This document shows, piece by piece, positions 1 to 6,383 of a stretch of 11,312 nt of DNA. The stretch comes from Microbacteriaceae bacterium (lineage in GTDB: Bacteria > Actinomycetota > Actinomycetes > Actinomycetales > Microbacteriaceae): assembly GCA_025463615.1 (NCBI GenBank), contig JAODAU010000413.1, positions 1 to 11,312 on the forward strand. Direction: 5' to 3'. Position numbers and translations under genes: made by a program. The notes under the pieces were generated by a model. It searched no databases. It was not told the DNA's origin and saw only the letters and a list, made by a program, of their open reading frames with translations. The number at the start of each line of letters is the position of its first letter. Within the stretch, counting starts at the first letter, position 1.

Positions 1-1640
1 CGGGCGGGTCGCTCTACGACCTGGTCGAGGAGTCCGTCTCGACCTACCCCGACAACGTCGCGCTCGAGTTCTTCGGGCGCACCACCACCTACGCCGAGAT
101 GGGCGAGCAGATCCTGCGCGCCGCCGAGGGCCTGCGACTGCTCGGCGTGCAGAAGGGCGACACCGTCGCGCTCGTGCTGCCGAACTGCCCGCAACACATC
201 GTCGCGTTCTACGCGGCGCTGCGCCTCGGTGCGATCGTGGTCGAGCACAACCCGCTCTACACGCCGCGCGAACTGCGCCACCAGTTCGAGGATCACGGCG
301 CCAAGGTCGCCATCGTCTGGAACAACGTGGTGCAGCACGTGCAGGACTTCCCGGCGGATGTCGCGGTCGAGACCATCGTGTCCATCGACGTCACGCGTGC
401 CATGCCGTTCGGCACCCGCTTCCTGCTCCGCCTGCCGATCGCGAAGGCGCGCGAGTCGCGCGCCGCGCTGACCACCGCGGTGCGCGGCACTGTCACCTGG
501 GAGAAGCTGCTCGAGAACCAGCCGATCGACCCGCACATCTTCCGGCCGGAGTCGACGGATGTCGCGCTCATCCAGTACACGTCCGGCACCACCGGCGCGC
601 CGAAGGGCGCCACGCTCACCCACCTCAACCTGTCGACGAACGCCGCGCAGGCGCGTGCCTGGGTGCCGACGGTCAAGCGGGGCACGTCGGTGGTCTACGC
701 GGTGCTGCCGATGTTCCACGCCTACGGCCTCACGCTCTGCCTCACCTTCGCCATGAGCATGGGGGCGAGGCTGGTGCTGTTCCCCAAGTTCGAGCCGGAC
801 CTGGTGCTGGCCGTCGTGAAGAAGCATCCCGCCACCTTCCTGCCCGCCGTTCCTCCTATCTACGAGCGCCTGACGGCGGCGGCGAAGGAGCAGAAGGTGT
901 CCCTGAAGGGCATCGAGATCGCGATCTCCGGCGCGATGCCGCTCTCGGCATCCGTCGTCGAACCCTGGGAGGCGCAGACCGGCGGCTACCTGGTCGAGGG
1001 CTACGGTCTCTCCGAAACGAGTCCAGTGCTCATGGCGAACCCCGTCGGCCCGTCGCGTCGCGCGGGGACTGTCGGCCTGCCGCTGCCCAACACCGAGGTG
1101 CGCGTCGTCGACCCCGAGAATCCGACAGTGGACCGGCCAACGGGCGAGGAGGGCGAGCTCATCGTGCGCGGACCCCAGGTCTTCTCCGGCTACTGGAAGA
1201 AGGCCGAGGAGACGGCCGCCGTCTTCGTTCCGACCTCGGATGACGGCGCCGACTGGTTCCGCACCGGCGACATCGTCAAGATCGACGCGGACGGCTTCGT
1301 GAGCATCGTCGACCGCATCAAGGAGCTCATCATCACCGGCGGGTTCAACGTGGCGCCGAGCGAGGTCGAGGACTGCCTGCGCGGGCATCCCGACATCGCG
1401 GACGTCGCGGTGGTCGGCCTCCCGAGCGCCCACAGCGGCGAGGATGTCGTGGCCGCCGTCGTGCTGAAGCCCGGCAAGACCCTGAACGAGCAGTCGGTCC
1501 GAGACTTCGCCCGCGACAACCTCACCGCGTACAAGGTGCCGCGCCGGGTCATCGCGGTCGACGAGCTGCCGAAGTCGCTCATCGGCAAGGTGCTGCGCAA
1601 GCAGGTCCGCGACGAGCTCACCGCCGCCGAAGCGCAGTAA
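1..1640 (+). CDS. Long-chain fatty acid-CoA ligase (AMP-binding), 5' end missing
   Basis: Acyl-CoA synthetase of the ANL (adenylate-forming) superfamily, which activates a carboxylic acid with ATP and joins it to CoA. The frame is open from base 3, so the ATG at 99 is internal and the true start lies before the window; 545 residues are visible. Motifs in order: the adenylate-binding loop YTSGTTGAPKG at about visible residue 192, GYGLSET at 333, the TGD motif at 421-423, a hinge region with DRIKELIITGG, and the C-terminal catalytic lysine in PKSLIGK (K529). Together these cover the whole AMP-binding domain and its mobile C-terminal domain. Only a short N-terminal piece should be missing. A FadD-type long- or medium-chain ligase is most likely from overall resemblance; acyl-chain specificity cannot be read from the sequence. 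No T-rich terminator follows; a weak 5-bp hairpin lies at 1665-1679. Confidence 0.93.
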   Translation, partial: GGSLYDLVEESVSTYPDNVALEFFGRTTTYAEMGEQILRAAEGLRLLGVQKGDTVALVLPNCPQHIVAFYAALRLGAIVVEHNPLYTPRELRHQFEDHGAKVAIVWNNVVQHVQDFPADVAVETIVSIDVTRAMPFGTRFLLRLPIAKARESRAALTTAVRGTVTWEKLLENQPIDPHIFRPESTDVALIQYTSGTTGAPKGATLTHLNLSTNAAQARAWVPTVKRGTSVVYAVLPMFHAYGLTLCLTFAMSMGARLVLFPKFEPDLVLAVVKKHPATFLPAVPPIYERLTAAAKEQKVSLKGIEIAISGAMPLSASVVEPWEAQTGGYLVEGYGLSETSPVLMANPVGPSRRAGTVGLPLPNTEVRVVDPENPTVDRPTGEEGELIVRGPQVFSGYWKKAEETAAVFVPTSDDGADWFRTGDIVKIDADGFVSIVDRIKELIITGGFNVAPSEVEDCLRGHPDIADVAVVGLPSAHSGEDVVAAVVLKPGKTLNEQSVRDFARDNLTAYKVPRRVIAVDELPKSLIGKVLRKQVRDELTAAEAQ

Positions 1641-1711
1641 CATCGGTGCAGCGTCGCGTGCCGGTGGCAGTCAGTGCCAGGCATGGAGGCGCCGGACCAG
1701 AAGGACTGACG

Positions 1712-1747
1712 ATGCTCTCATCGCTCCCTTCGCCGTCGCGTGACTGA
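1712..1747 (+). other. Possible 11-codon leader ORF before the hemerythrin gene
   Basis: An ATG at 1712 lies six bases after AAGGA (1701-1705), a better ribosome-binding site than any before the downstream GTG. The frame encodes MLSSLPSPSRD and stops with TGA at 1745-1747, so it overlaps the hemerythrin GTG (1740) by a few bases. This would allow coupled re-initiation. It may equally be chance; there is no conservation data. Confidence 0.2.
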
Positions 1748-2207
1748 GCGCGAGACGACCAGGCTGATCGCCTGGAGCAACGAACTGCGGGCCGTGCACC
1801 AACGGCTGCGCGACGCTCTGGCCGTGGCGCGGCCGGCCGTGCCTGGCGGCTCGCCGGAGCACGCAGCGCGTGACCTGCTGCTGTACTGCCGCGGATTCTG
1901 CGCGGCGCTCGATGGTCACCATCGCGGGGAGGACCGCAGCCTGTTCCCCGCGATCGAGGCCGCCCACCCCGACCTCGCGCCCGTGCTCCGGTCCCTCGAA
2001 CAGGATCACTCGATGATCGCCCACCTTCTCGCAGACCTCGAGACGGCCATCGACCGATCAGCATCGGCGGCTGAGCTCGCTACGCACCTGAACGGGGTCG
2101 GGGCAGTGATGGAAAGTCACTTCGCCTACGAAGAACGCCAGCTCACGCGAGTGCTCGGAAGACTCGAACTGCACGCCGCTGTGAGTGACGTCCTCGGGCC
2201 GCTCTGA
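1740..2207 (+). CDS. Hemerythrin-like HHE domain protein
   Basis: A 155-residue, mostly helical cytoplasmic protein with the spacing of a hemerythrin/HHE cation-binding four-helix bundle. Likely ligands of a non-haem di-iron centre are H20, the HxxxE pair H60/E64, H90 (with H95 nearby) and the HFxxEE motif with H127 and E131. Proteins of this family bind oxygen or act in iron, oxygen or nitric oxide responses; the specific role here is not evident. The start is a GTG with no clear Shine-Dalgarno and no TANNNT box just upstream. A strong AAGGA lies further up, before a short ORF at 1712 that runs over this GTG. It follows the acyl-CoA ligase gene after 99 bases and converges on the DUF222 gene with only six bases between the stop codons. 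No signal peptide is visible. Confidence 0.85.
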   Translation: MTERETTRLIAWSNELRAVHQRLRDALAVARPAVPGGSPEHAARDLLLYCRGFCAALDGHHRGEDRSLFPAIEAAHPDLAPVLRSLEQDHSMIAHLLADLETAIDRSASAAELATHLNGVGAVMESHFAYEERQLTRVLGRLELHAAVSDVLGPL

Positions 2208-2217
2208 GCTTGCTCAG
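2204..2217. terminator. Palindrome spanning both convergent stop codons
   Basis: CTGAGCTTGCTCAG is a perfect inverted repeat. The left arm contains the TGA of the hemerythrin gene and the right arm contains, on the other strand, the TGA of the DUF222 gene. As RNA it would give a short hairpin on either transcript. There is no T tract on either side, so function as an intrinsic terminator is uncertain. Confidence 0.3.
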
Positions 2218-3443
2218 GCCGGCTCCGGCACCCTCACGCGACCACCTAGCCTCGGCGCGCCATCCGGCACCCACGGCGGCGGGATGAAGTACGGCACCTG
2301 TTCGCGCAGCTCGATCTCCCAGCCGTCGTCGTGGATGCGATGGTGGTGGAACGAGCAGAGCATGATGCCGTTCGACAGGTCCGACGATCCGCCCTGTGAC
2401 CACCACTCGAGGTGGTGGGCCTCGGCGTAGGCCGGTGGGCTGGAGCATCCGCCCCAGGCGCAGCCGTCGTCCCGCTCGATCAGGGCGAGCCGCTGGGACC
2501 GGGTGAAGAGGCGCTGGGCGCGGCCCATGTCGAGGATCTCGCCGCGCCCACCGAACACCGCCGGGATCAGGTTGGAGTCGGCGGCGACAATTCGCGCCGC
2601 GCCGGCCGAGATCGGCTCGGCGACCCCGTCGATCGACGCGACGCCGAGCCCGCTGCGGAGGTCCGCGAGCGAAACCCGCACGACCATCGTCGCGATCGGC
2701 AGACCCTCGCGCGCTGTGCACGTCACTGCGTGCCGAAAGATCCGCTCCGCGGCGTCCGCGCGTCTCTGCGGCAGCGTGCGGGTGTCAGCGTCGGCGACCG
2801 CCTTGTCGTCGCGAGCCGCTCGCAGCTCTTCGCCGACGACGGCGTCGATGCCGGCGTTGACCACGCCCGCCGTCGCGGGCGGCATGATCCACACCAGCCT
2901 CGTCATGCCATCGCTGGTGCGGGACAGCGTCAGCGATCGTCGCTGCCGATGGAGCTCATCGCGCGGCCGCGCTCCGTCCTGGTCGAGCAGGTCGCGCGCG
3001 TGCACCGCGAGGGCGTGCGCCTCGACGACTGTCACGCCGGCACAGTGCTCGACCAGGGCAGACTCGGCCCGCAGACGCGCCTCGTCGCCGCAACGAACCG
3101 CGGCCTTCTCCAGCTCCCGCACGATCACGGCCGCAACCGGCACGCCCAGCGATTCGAGGGATGCCGCCAACGCCGGATACCGAGGGGGCAGTTCCGAGCC
3201 GAGCAGGGATCGGCCAGGCCGCGTCGCCAGCCCCACGTCGACCAGCCGCTGAGCCTCCTGCACGTCGATGCGCCAGAGGTCCGCGACCATGAGCGCGGGT
3301 CGCGCGTATCCGGCCCTCCGCGCCATCCCGTCGGGCCCCACCGAGCGCGCAGCGAGCTCACCGGCCAACTCGGCCCGCGAAGCGTCGATCGCGCGGTGGC
3401 GGGCGGCCACCGCGGCGAAGCGGTCGAGCAGCGGATCGGTCAT
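2214..3443 (-). CDS. DUF222 domain protein with C-terminal HNH endonuclease motif
   Basis: 409 residues of the actinobacterial DUF222/HNH (13E12-type) family. The N-terminal two thirds form the helical DUF222 region, including the typical QRRADA segment near 226. The C-terminal HNH nuclease region starts after RDDGC (324-328) and has zinc-knuckle cysteines C328/C333 and C363, the histidine pair H343-H344, N358 and HHHRIH at 366-371. Relatives occur in many dispersed copies in actinobacterial genomes; a few sit in mobile elements, but most have no assigned function. The HNH residues look intact, so nuclease activity is plausible. The start is ATG at 3443 with a weak GGAAT-type ribosome site; a possible -10 (TATGAA) lies at 3478-3473 on this strand. 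It stands alone, divergent from the VOC gene. No integrase, direct repeats or composition change suggests recent insertion. Confidence 0.9.
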   Translation of the reverse strand: MTDPLLDRFAAVAARHRAIDASRAELAGELAARSVGPDGMARRAGYARPALMVADLWRIDVQEAQRLVDVGLATRPGRSLLGSELPPRYPALAASLESLGVPVAAVIVRELEKAAVRCGDEARLRAESALVEHCAGVTVVEAHALAVHARDLLDQDGARPRDELHRQRRSLTLSRTSDGMTRLVWIMPPATAGVVNAGIDAVVGEELRAARDDKAVADADTRTLPQRRADAAERIFRHAVTCTAREGLPIATMVVRVSLADLRSGLGVASIDGVAEPISAGAARIVAADSNLIPAVFGGRGEILDMGRAQRLFTRSQRLALIERDDGCAWGGCSSPPAYAEAHHLEWWSQGGSSDLSNGIMLCSFHHHRIHDDGWEIELREQVPYFIPPPWVPDGAPRLGGRVRVPEPA

Positions 3444-3503
3444 GGATCAATTCCAGCACCACCCACCGACATTCATAACCGTACTCTGACCAGCATTTTT
3501 ACC

Positions 3504-3512
3504 TGTGGATAA
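3504..3512 (-). promoter_or_regulatory. Perfect DnaA-box 9-mer
   Basis: On the minus strand these bases read TTATCCACA, the strict consensus DnaA box. It lies in the relatively AT-rich 110-base divergent region between the DUF222 and VOC genes. There is only one copy, and no origin-like cluster or dnaA/dnaN neighbour, so this is not an origin. It could be a DnaA-regulated promoter site or a chance match. Confidence 0.35.
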
Positions 3513-3540
3513 CTGACGCCTGTTAGGGAGAAGAGCCGGG

Positions 3541-3546
3541 TACGAT
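3541..3546 (+). promoter_or_regulatory. Candidate -10 box for a leaderless VOC transcript
   Basis: TACGAT fits the actinobacterial TANNNT -10 pattern and is followed by seven bases and then ATG at 3554. That spacing puts the transcription start on or next to the A of the ATG. No convincing -35 is seen. This supports 3554 over the in-frame ATG at 3545, which overlaps the box. A purine-rich GGGAG (3526-3530) is the competing ribosome-site reading for 3545. Confidence 0.4.
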
Positions 3547-3553
3547 GCATCCC

Positions 3554-3991
3554 ATGCCCATCACACTGAACAACGTCGGCATCGCCGTGCGCGACCTCGA
3601 CGAGACCATCGCGTTCTTCACCGACCTCGGCCTCACCGTGGTCGGTCGCGACGAGGTCAGCGGCGAGTGGGCGGACACCGCCGTCGGCCTCGACGGCAAC
3701 CACGCGAGGATCGCGATGCTCCAGACGCCGGACGGCCACGGTCAGATCGAACTCTTCGAGTACATCCACCCCGACGCGATCGAGACCGAGCCGACACTGC
3801 CCAACGAGATCGGCATGCACCGCATCGCCTTCGCGGTCGACGACATCGACGAGTCGCTCGCCATCGCGGCCCGGCGCGGCTACGAGCCCCTGCGTGGCGT
3901 CGCGAACTACCAGGGCGTGTACAGGCTCAGCTACATCCGCGGCCCCAGCGGCATCATCGTGATGCTCGCGCAGGAACTCGGCGCGAGCTAG
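3554..3991 (+). CDS. VOC family (glyoxalase/bleomycin-resistance fold) protein
   Basis: A 145-residue cytoplasmic protein with two beta-alpha-beta-beta-beta modules: residues 4-70 (NNVGIAVRDLDETIAFF ... IELFEY) and 87-141 (MHRIAFAVDDID ... YIRGPSGIIVMLAQ). The fold is shared by glyoxalase I, methylmalonyl-CoA epimerase, extradiol dioxygenases and antibiotic-binding proteins. Of the four classical metal positions, E66 and H89 are present, while the first histidine is N7 and the last glutamate is M137, so classical four-ligand metal binding is doubtful. No substrate can be assigned. I chose ATG 3554 because the protein then begins MPITLNNVG, as relatives I recall do, and because of the TACGAT box. 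The in-frame ATG at 3545 would add MHP. Its stop codon overlaps the stop of the convergent membrane protein gene in a CTAG palindrome. Confidence 0.87.
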   Translation: MPITLNNVGIAVRDLDETIAFFTDLGLTVVGRDEVSGEWADTAVGLDGNHARIAMLQTPDGHGQIELFEYIHPDAIETEPTLPNEIGMHRIAFAVDDIDESLAIAARRGYEPLRGVANYQGVYRLSYIRGPSGIIVMLAQELGAS

Positions 3992-4350
3992 TTCTTCGGC
4001 ACCGGCGCGAGTCTGGGGGAGACCGGAATGAGCCCCAGCGACGCCACGTGCTGCTGCCCGCCGAATCCACCCGTCGAGTAGCACTCCCAGCCGATGCCGC
4101 CCGCGCCGAACACCTCGAAGCGGGCCATCGCGCCGGTCGCCCCGGGCGACTCGTAGCGCACCCACGCCAGGCACTCCGCGTGGGCGGTCGTGGTCGCGGT
4201 GTTCACGCTGATCATCACCCCCGGCAGGATGAGGCACGCGATGCCCACGATCACGACGACGCGCATCACGATCAGGATGCGTCGACGGCGCGGGTCGCCC
4301 TCGGTCGGCACGTAGCCGGCCAGCTCGGGCTCCATCTCGAACTCGTCCAC
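3988..4350 (-). CDS. Small single-span membrane protein of unknown function
   Basis: 120 residues, not recognised. Residues 1-24 are acidic and then basic, ending in RRRR (21-24). Residues 25-49 are one hydrophobic segment (ILIVMRVVVIVGIACLILPG), followed by a roughly 70-residue tail rich in Gly and Thr. By the positive-inside rule the N-terminus is cytoplasmic and the tail outside; C60 and C90 in the tail could form a disulfide. The start is GTG at 4350, preceded by GAGG with nine bases of spacing, which overlaps the region of the gnd stop codon. The in-frame ATG six codons in lacks such a site. It follows gnd by 11 bases and is probably cotranscribed, but nothing ties it to sugar metabolism. 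It converges on the VOC gene with a 4-base overlap at CTAG. Confidence 0.75.
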   Translation of the reverse strand: MDEFEMEPELAGYVPTEGDPRRRRILIVMRVVVIVGIACLILPGVMISVNTATTTAHAECLAWVRYESPGATGAMARFEVFGAGGIGWECYSTGGFGGQQHVASLGLIPVSPRLAPVPKN

Positions 4351-4361
4351 GGCGTCACGCC

Positions 4362-5813
4362 TCAGTGCGAGGACGGCTCCGTCTCGATCTCCGAGCGGTC
4401 GCCGCTCCACAGCGTGTGGAACACGCCGTCGCGGTCGACGCGCTTGTAGGTGTGTGCTCCGAAGAAGTCGCGCTGGCCCTGGATGAGCGAGGCCGGCAGG
4501 CGGTCGGCCCGCAGCCCGTCGTAGTAGGCGAGCGACGACGAGAAGGCGGGGGAGGGGATGCCGGCGATCGCCGCCGTCGAGACCACCCGGCGCCAGGACT
4601 CCTGCGCCCCCGCGATCGCGTCGCGGAAGTACGGCGCCGTGATCAGCGCGACCAGCCCCGGGTTCTCGGCGTACGCCTCCGTGATGCGGTTGAGGAACTG
4701 CGCGCGGATGATGCAGCCGCCCCGCCAGATCTTGGCGATGTCGCCCTTGTGGATGTCCCAGCCGTACTCCTCGGCGCCCGCGACGATCTCGTCGAAGCCC
4801 TGCGAGTAGGCGATCATCTTCGAGGCGTAGAGCGCGAGCCGCACATCCTCGACGAAGGCGTCGGGGTCGTCGACGGTCCAGGCATCCGACGGGCCGGGCA
4901 GGTCGGAGGATGCCGCGCGCTGCGCCGGCTTCGACGACAGCGAGCGGGCGAACACGGCCTCGGCGATGCCGGAGACGGGGATGCCGAGGTCCAGAGCCGT
5001 CTGCACCGTCCAGGCCCCGGTGCCCTTGGCCCCGGCCTGGTCGAGGATCACATCGACGAGCGGCTTGCCCGTCTTCTCGTCGACCTGCCGCAGCACCTCC
5101 GCGGTGATCTCGATGAGGTACGACTCGAGCTCGGTCTTGTTCCAGGCGGTGAAGATGTCGGCGATCTCGGCCGGCGACTTGCCGGTGCCGCGGCGGATGA
5201 GGTCGTAGGCCTCGGCGATGAGCTGCATGTCGGCGTACTCGATGCCGATGTGGATCATCTTGACGAAGTGGCCGGCGCCGTCGGTGCCCACGTGGGTCAC
5301 GCACGGCTCGCCCTCGGCGACTGCGGCGATCGAGCGGAAGATCGGTCCGAGCGTCTCCCACGACTCGTCCGAGCCGCCGGGCATGATCGACGGGCCGTTG
5401 AGCGCACCCTCCTCGCCGCCTGAGATGCCGGTGCCGACGAAGTGGATGCCCGACTCGCGCACCGCCTTCTCGCGGCGGATCGTGTCGGTGAACTTGGCGT
5501 TGCCGCCGTCGACGATGATGTCGCCGGGCTCGAAGACCTTCACGAGTTCGTCGATCACGGCATCCGTTCCCTTGCCGGCCTGCACCATGATGATGGCCGT
5601 GCGGGGCTTGGTGAGGGAGTCGGCGAAGGCCTGGTAGTCCTTCGACGCGGCGAAGCCGGCCTCCGGGTGCTCGTTCATGAGCGTCTCGGTCTTCTCGTAG
5701 GTGCGGTTGAAGATGGCGACCGTGTTGCCCTCGCGGCTGGCGAGGTTGCGCGCCAGGTTGCTGCCCATGACGGCCAGCCCGACCACTCCGATGTTTGCCT
5801 TCGCCTCGACCAC
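4362..5813 (-). CDS. gnd: 6-phosphogluconate dehydrogenase (decarboxylating)
   Basis: Oxidises and decarboxylates 6-phosphogluconate to ribulose 5-phosphate with NADP+ in the pentose phosphate pathway; a cytoplasmic dimer in known members. 483 residues, full length for the long bacterial type. Seen in order: the Rossmann loop GVVGLAVMG (9-17), VDGGN (101-105), the substrate loop GISGGEEGA (129-137), catalytic K185 and E192 with H188, the signature region AKGTGAW (262-268), R in VFARS, and the C-terminal RDFFGAHTY carrying the subunit-crossing Arg and His. Two positions are odd: the residue after H188, normally Asn and a substrate contact, is Ile189, and the residue before K263 is Ala rather than Asn, Gln or Ser. 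The start is GTG at 5813 after a strong GAGGGAG (5825-5819). It is divergent from gntK across 51 bases and followed closely by a small membrane protein gene. Confidence 0.97.
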   Translation of the reverse strand: MVEAKANIGVVGLAVMGSNLARNLASREGNTVAIFNRTYEKTETLMNEHPEAGFAASKDYQAFADSLTKPRTAIIMVQAGKGTDAVIDELVKVFEPGDIIVDGGNAKFTDTIRREKAVRESGIHFVGTGISGGEEGALNGPSIMPGGSDESWETLGPIFRSIAAVAEGEPCVTHVGTDGAGHFVKMIHIGIEYADMQLIAEAYDLIRRGTGKSPAEIADIFTAWNKTELESYLIEITAEVLRQVDEKTGKPLVDVILDQAGAKGTGAWTVQTALDLGIPVSGIAEAVFARSLSSKPAQRAASSDLPGPSDAWTVDDPDAFVEDVRLALYASKMIAYSQGFDEIVAGAEEYGWDIHKGDIAKIWRGGCIIRAQFLNRITEAYAENPGLVALITAPYFRDAIAGAQESWRRVVSTAAIAGIPSPAFSSSLAYYDGLRADRLPASLIQGQRDFFGAHTYKRVDRDGVFHTLWSGDRSEIETEPSSH

Positions 5814-5848
5814 GGTGACTCCCTCTTCGCACTGAGATGAACATCCCA

Positions 5849-5854
5849 ACGATA
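5849..5854 (-). promoter_or_regulatory. Candidate -10 of gnd
   Basis: On the minus strand this reads TATCGT within GGTTATCGTT, giving a start near 5842 and a leader of about 30 bases that holds the GAGGGAG ribosome site of gnd. It overlaps the gntK -10 on the other strand by two bases, so the two promoters would compete for the same stretch of DNA. No good -35 is seen. Confidence 0.3.
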
Positions 5855-5858
5855 ACCT
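5853..5858 (+). promoter_or_regulatory. Candidate -10 for leaderless gntK
   Basis: TAACCT (TANNNT) is followed by six bases and then the gntK GTG at 5865, the spacing expected when transcription begins at the start codon itself. No Shine-Dalgarno precedes this GTG, which supports a leaderless mRNA. Confidence 0.5.
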
Positions 5859-5860
5859 GT

Positions 5861-5879
5861 CGGGGTGACCGACACCCCG
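5861..5879. repeat. 7-bp inverted repeat across the gntK start codon
   Basis: CGGGGTG (5861-5867) and CACCCCG (5873-5879) are perfect inverted arms around ACCGA. The left arm ends on the GTG start codon of gntK. If the mRNA is leaderless the left arm is mostly not transcribed, so a DNA operator just downstream of the -10 fits better than an RNA hairpin. The right arm encodes T-P-R-type residues near the N-terminus and its repeat symmetry may be chance. Confidence 0.35.
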
Positions 5880-6374
5880 CCCCTCCTCGTCGTGATGGGA
5901 GTCAGCGGGTCCGGAAAGACCACGGTCGGCTCGCTGCTCGCCGAGCGCCTCGACGTGCCCTTCGTGGATGCCGACGACCTGCACCCGGCGGCCAACGTCG
6001 CGAAGATGGCGGCCGGTCATCCGCTCGACGACGACGACCGCAGGCCCTGGCTGGCGAAGGTCGGCGCGACGCTGCACGAGGCGGAGGGCACGGGCCTGGT
6101 GGTCGCCTGCTCTGCGCTCAAGCGCACCTACCGCGAGCAGATCCTCGCCGCCGAGCCGAACGCGCGGTTCGTGTACCTGGAGGTGTCGAAGGGACTGCTC
6201 GACTCCCGCGTTCGCGGCCGCCACGACCACTTCATGCCGGTGCAGCTGCTCGGTTCGCAGCTCGACACGCTCGAGCCGCTGGAGGCGGACGAACCCGGGG
6301 TGACGATCCGCCTCACGCCCGACGCCACGCCGGAGCAACTGGTTTCTGAGGCTATCCAGAGCATCCGCCGATAG
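5865..6374 (+). CDS. gntK: Gluconokinase
   Basis: Phosphorylates D-gluconate with ATP to 6-phosphogluconate, the substrate of the gnd product encoded next door. 169 residues, the normal size for the GntK family of P-loop kinases. Seen: Walker A GVSGSGKTT (12-20), DADDLHPAANVAKMAAG (35-51) followed by PLDDDDRRPWL, CSALKRTYRE (82-91), and HFMPVQLLGSQ (122-132) in the lid and substrate region; these match the family blocks closely. The start is GTG at 5865, with a TAACCT -10 six bases upstream and no ribosome site. It is divergent from gnd, so a shared regulator could act on both; no GntR-type regulator gene is in the window. The gene ends in TAG at 6372-6374, which is also part of the -10 box for the next gene. 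Confidence 0.96.
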   Translation: MTDTPPLLVVMGVSGSGKTTVGSLLAERLDVPFVDADDLHPAANVAKMAAGHPLDDDDRRPWLAKVGATLHEAEGTGLVVACSALKRTYREQILAAEPNARFVYLEVSKGLLDSRVRGRHDHFMPVQLLGSQLDTLEPLEADEPGVTIRLTPDATPEQLVSEAIQSIRR

Positions 6375-6377
6375 GGT
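6372..6377 (+). promoter_or_regulatory. Candidate -10 for the membrane protein gene, formed by the gntK stop
   Basis: TAGGGT contains the TAG stop codon of gntK, followed by six bases and then ATG at 6384. The TANNNT-N6-start spacing suggests a leaderless transcript in addition to any read-through from gntK. No -35 is evident. Confidence 0.4.
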
Positions 6378-6383
6378 CTCCGC

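Noticed and set aside
1665..1679. Hairpin TGGCA/TGCCA after the acyl-CoA ligase gene as a terminator
   Set aside because: Only five pairs and no T tract.
2214..3443. DUF222/HNH gene as a mobile element or homing endonuclease
   Set aside because: No terminal repeats, no interrupted host gene and no partner integrase; such genes are ordinary dispersed members of actinobacterial chromosomes.
2412..3512. 366-codon plus-strand frame antisense to the DUF222 gene
   Set aside because: No recognisable motif; an Arg/His/Gln-rich shadow of a clear HNH protein gene.
3510..3525. TAAC-N8-GTTA as an operator next to the DnaA box
   Set aside because: Four-base arms are too short to separate from chance.
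4365..5423. 352-codon plus-strand frame antisense to gnd
   Set aside because: Low-complexity Arg/Ala/Val/Asp composition and exact opposition to a full-length enzyme mark it as a shadow.
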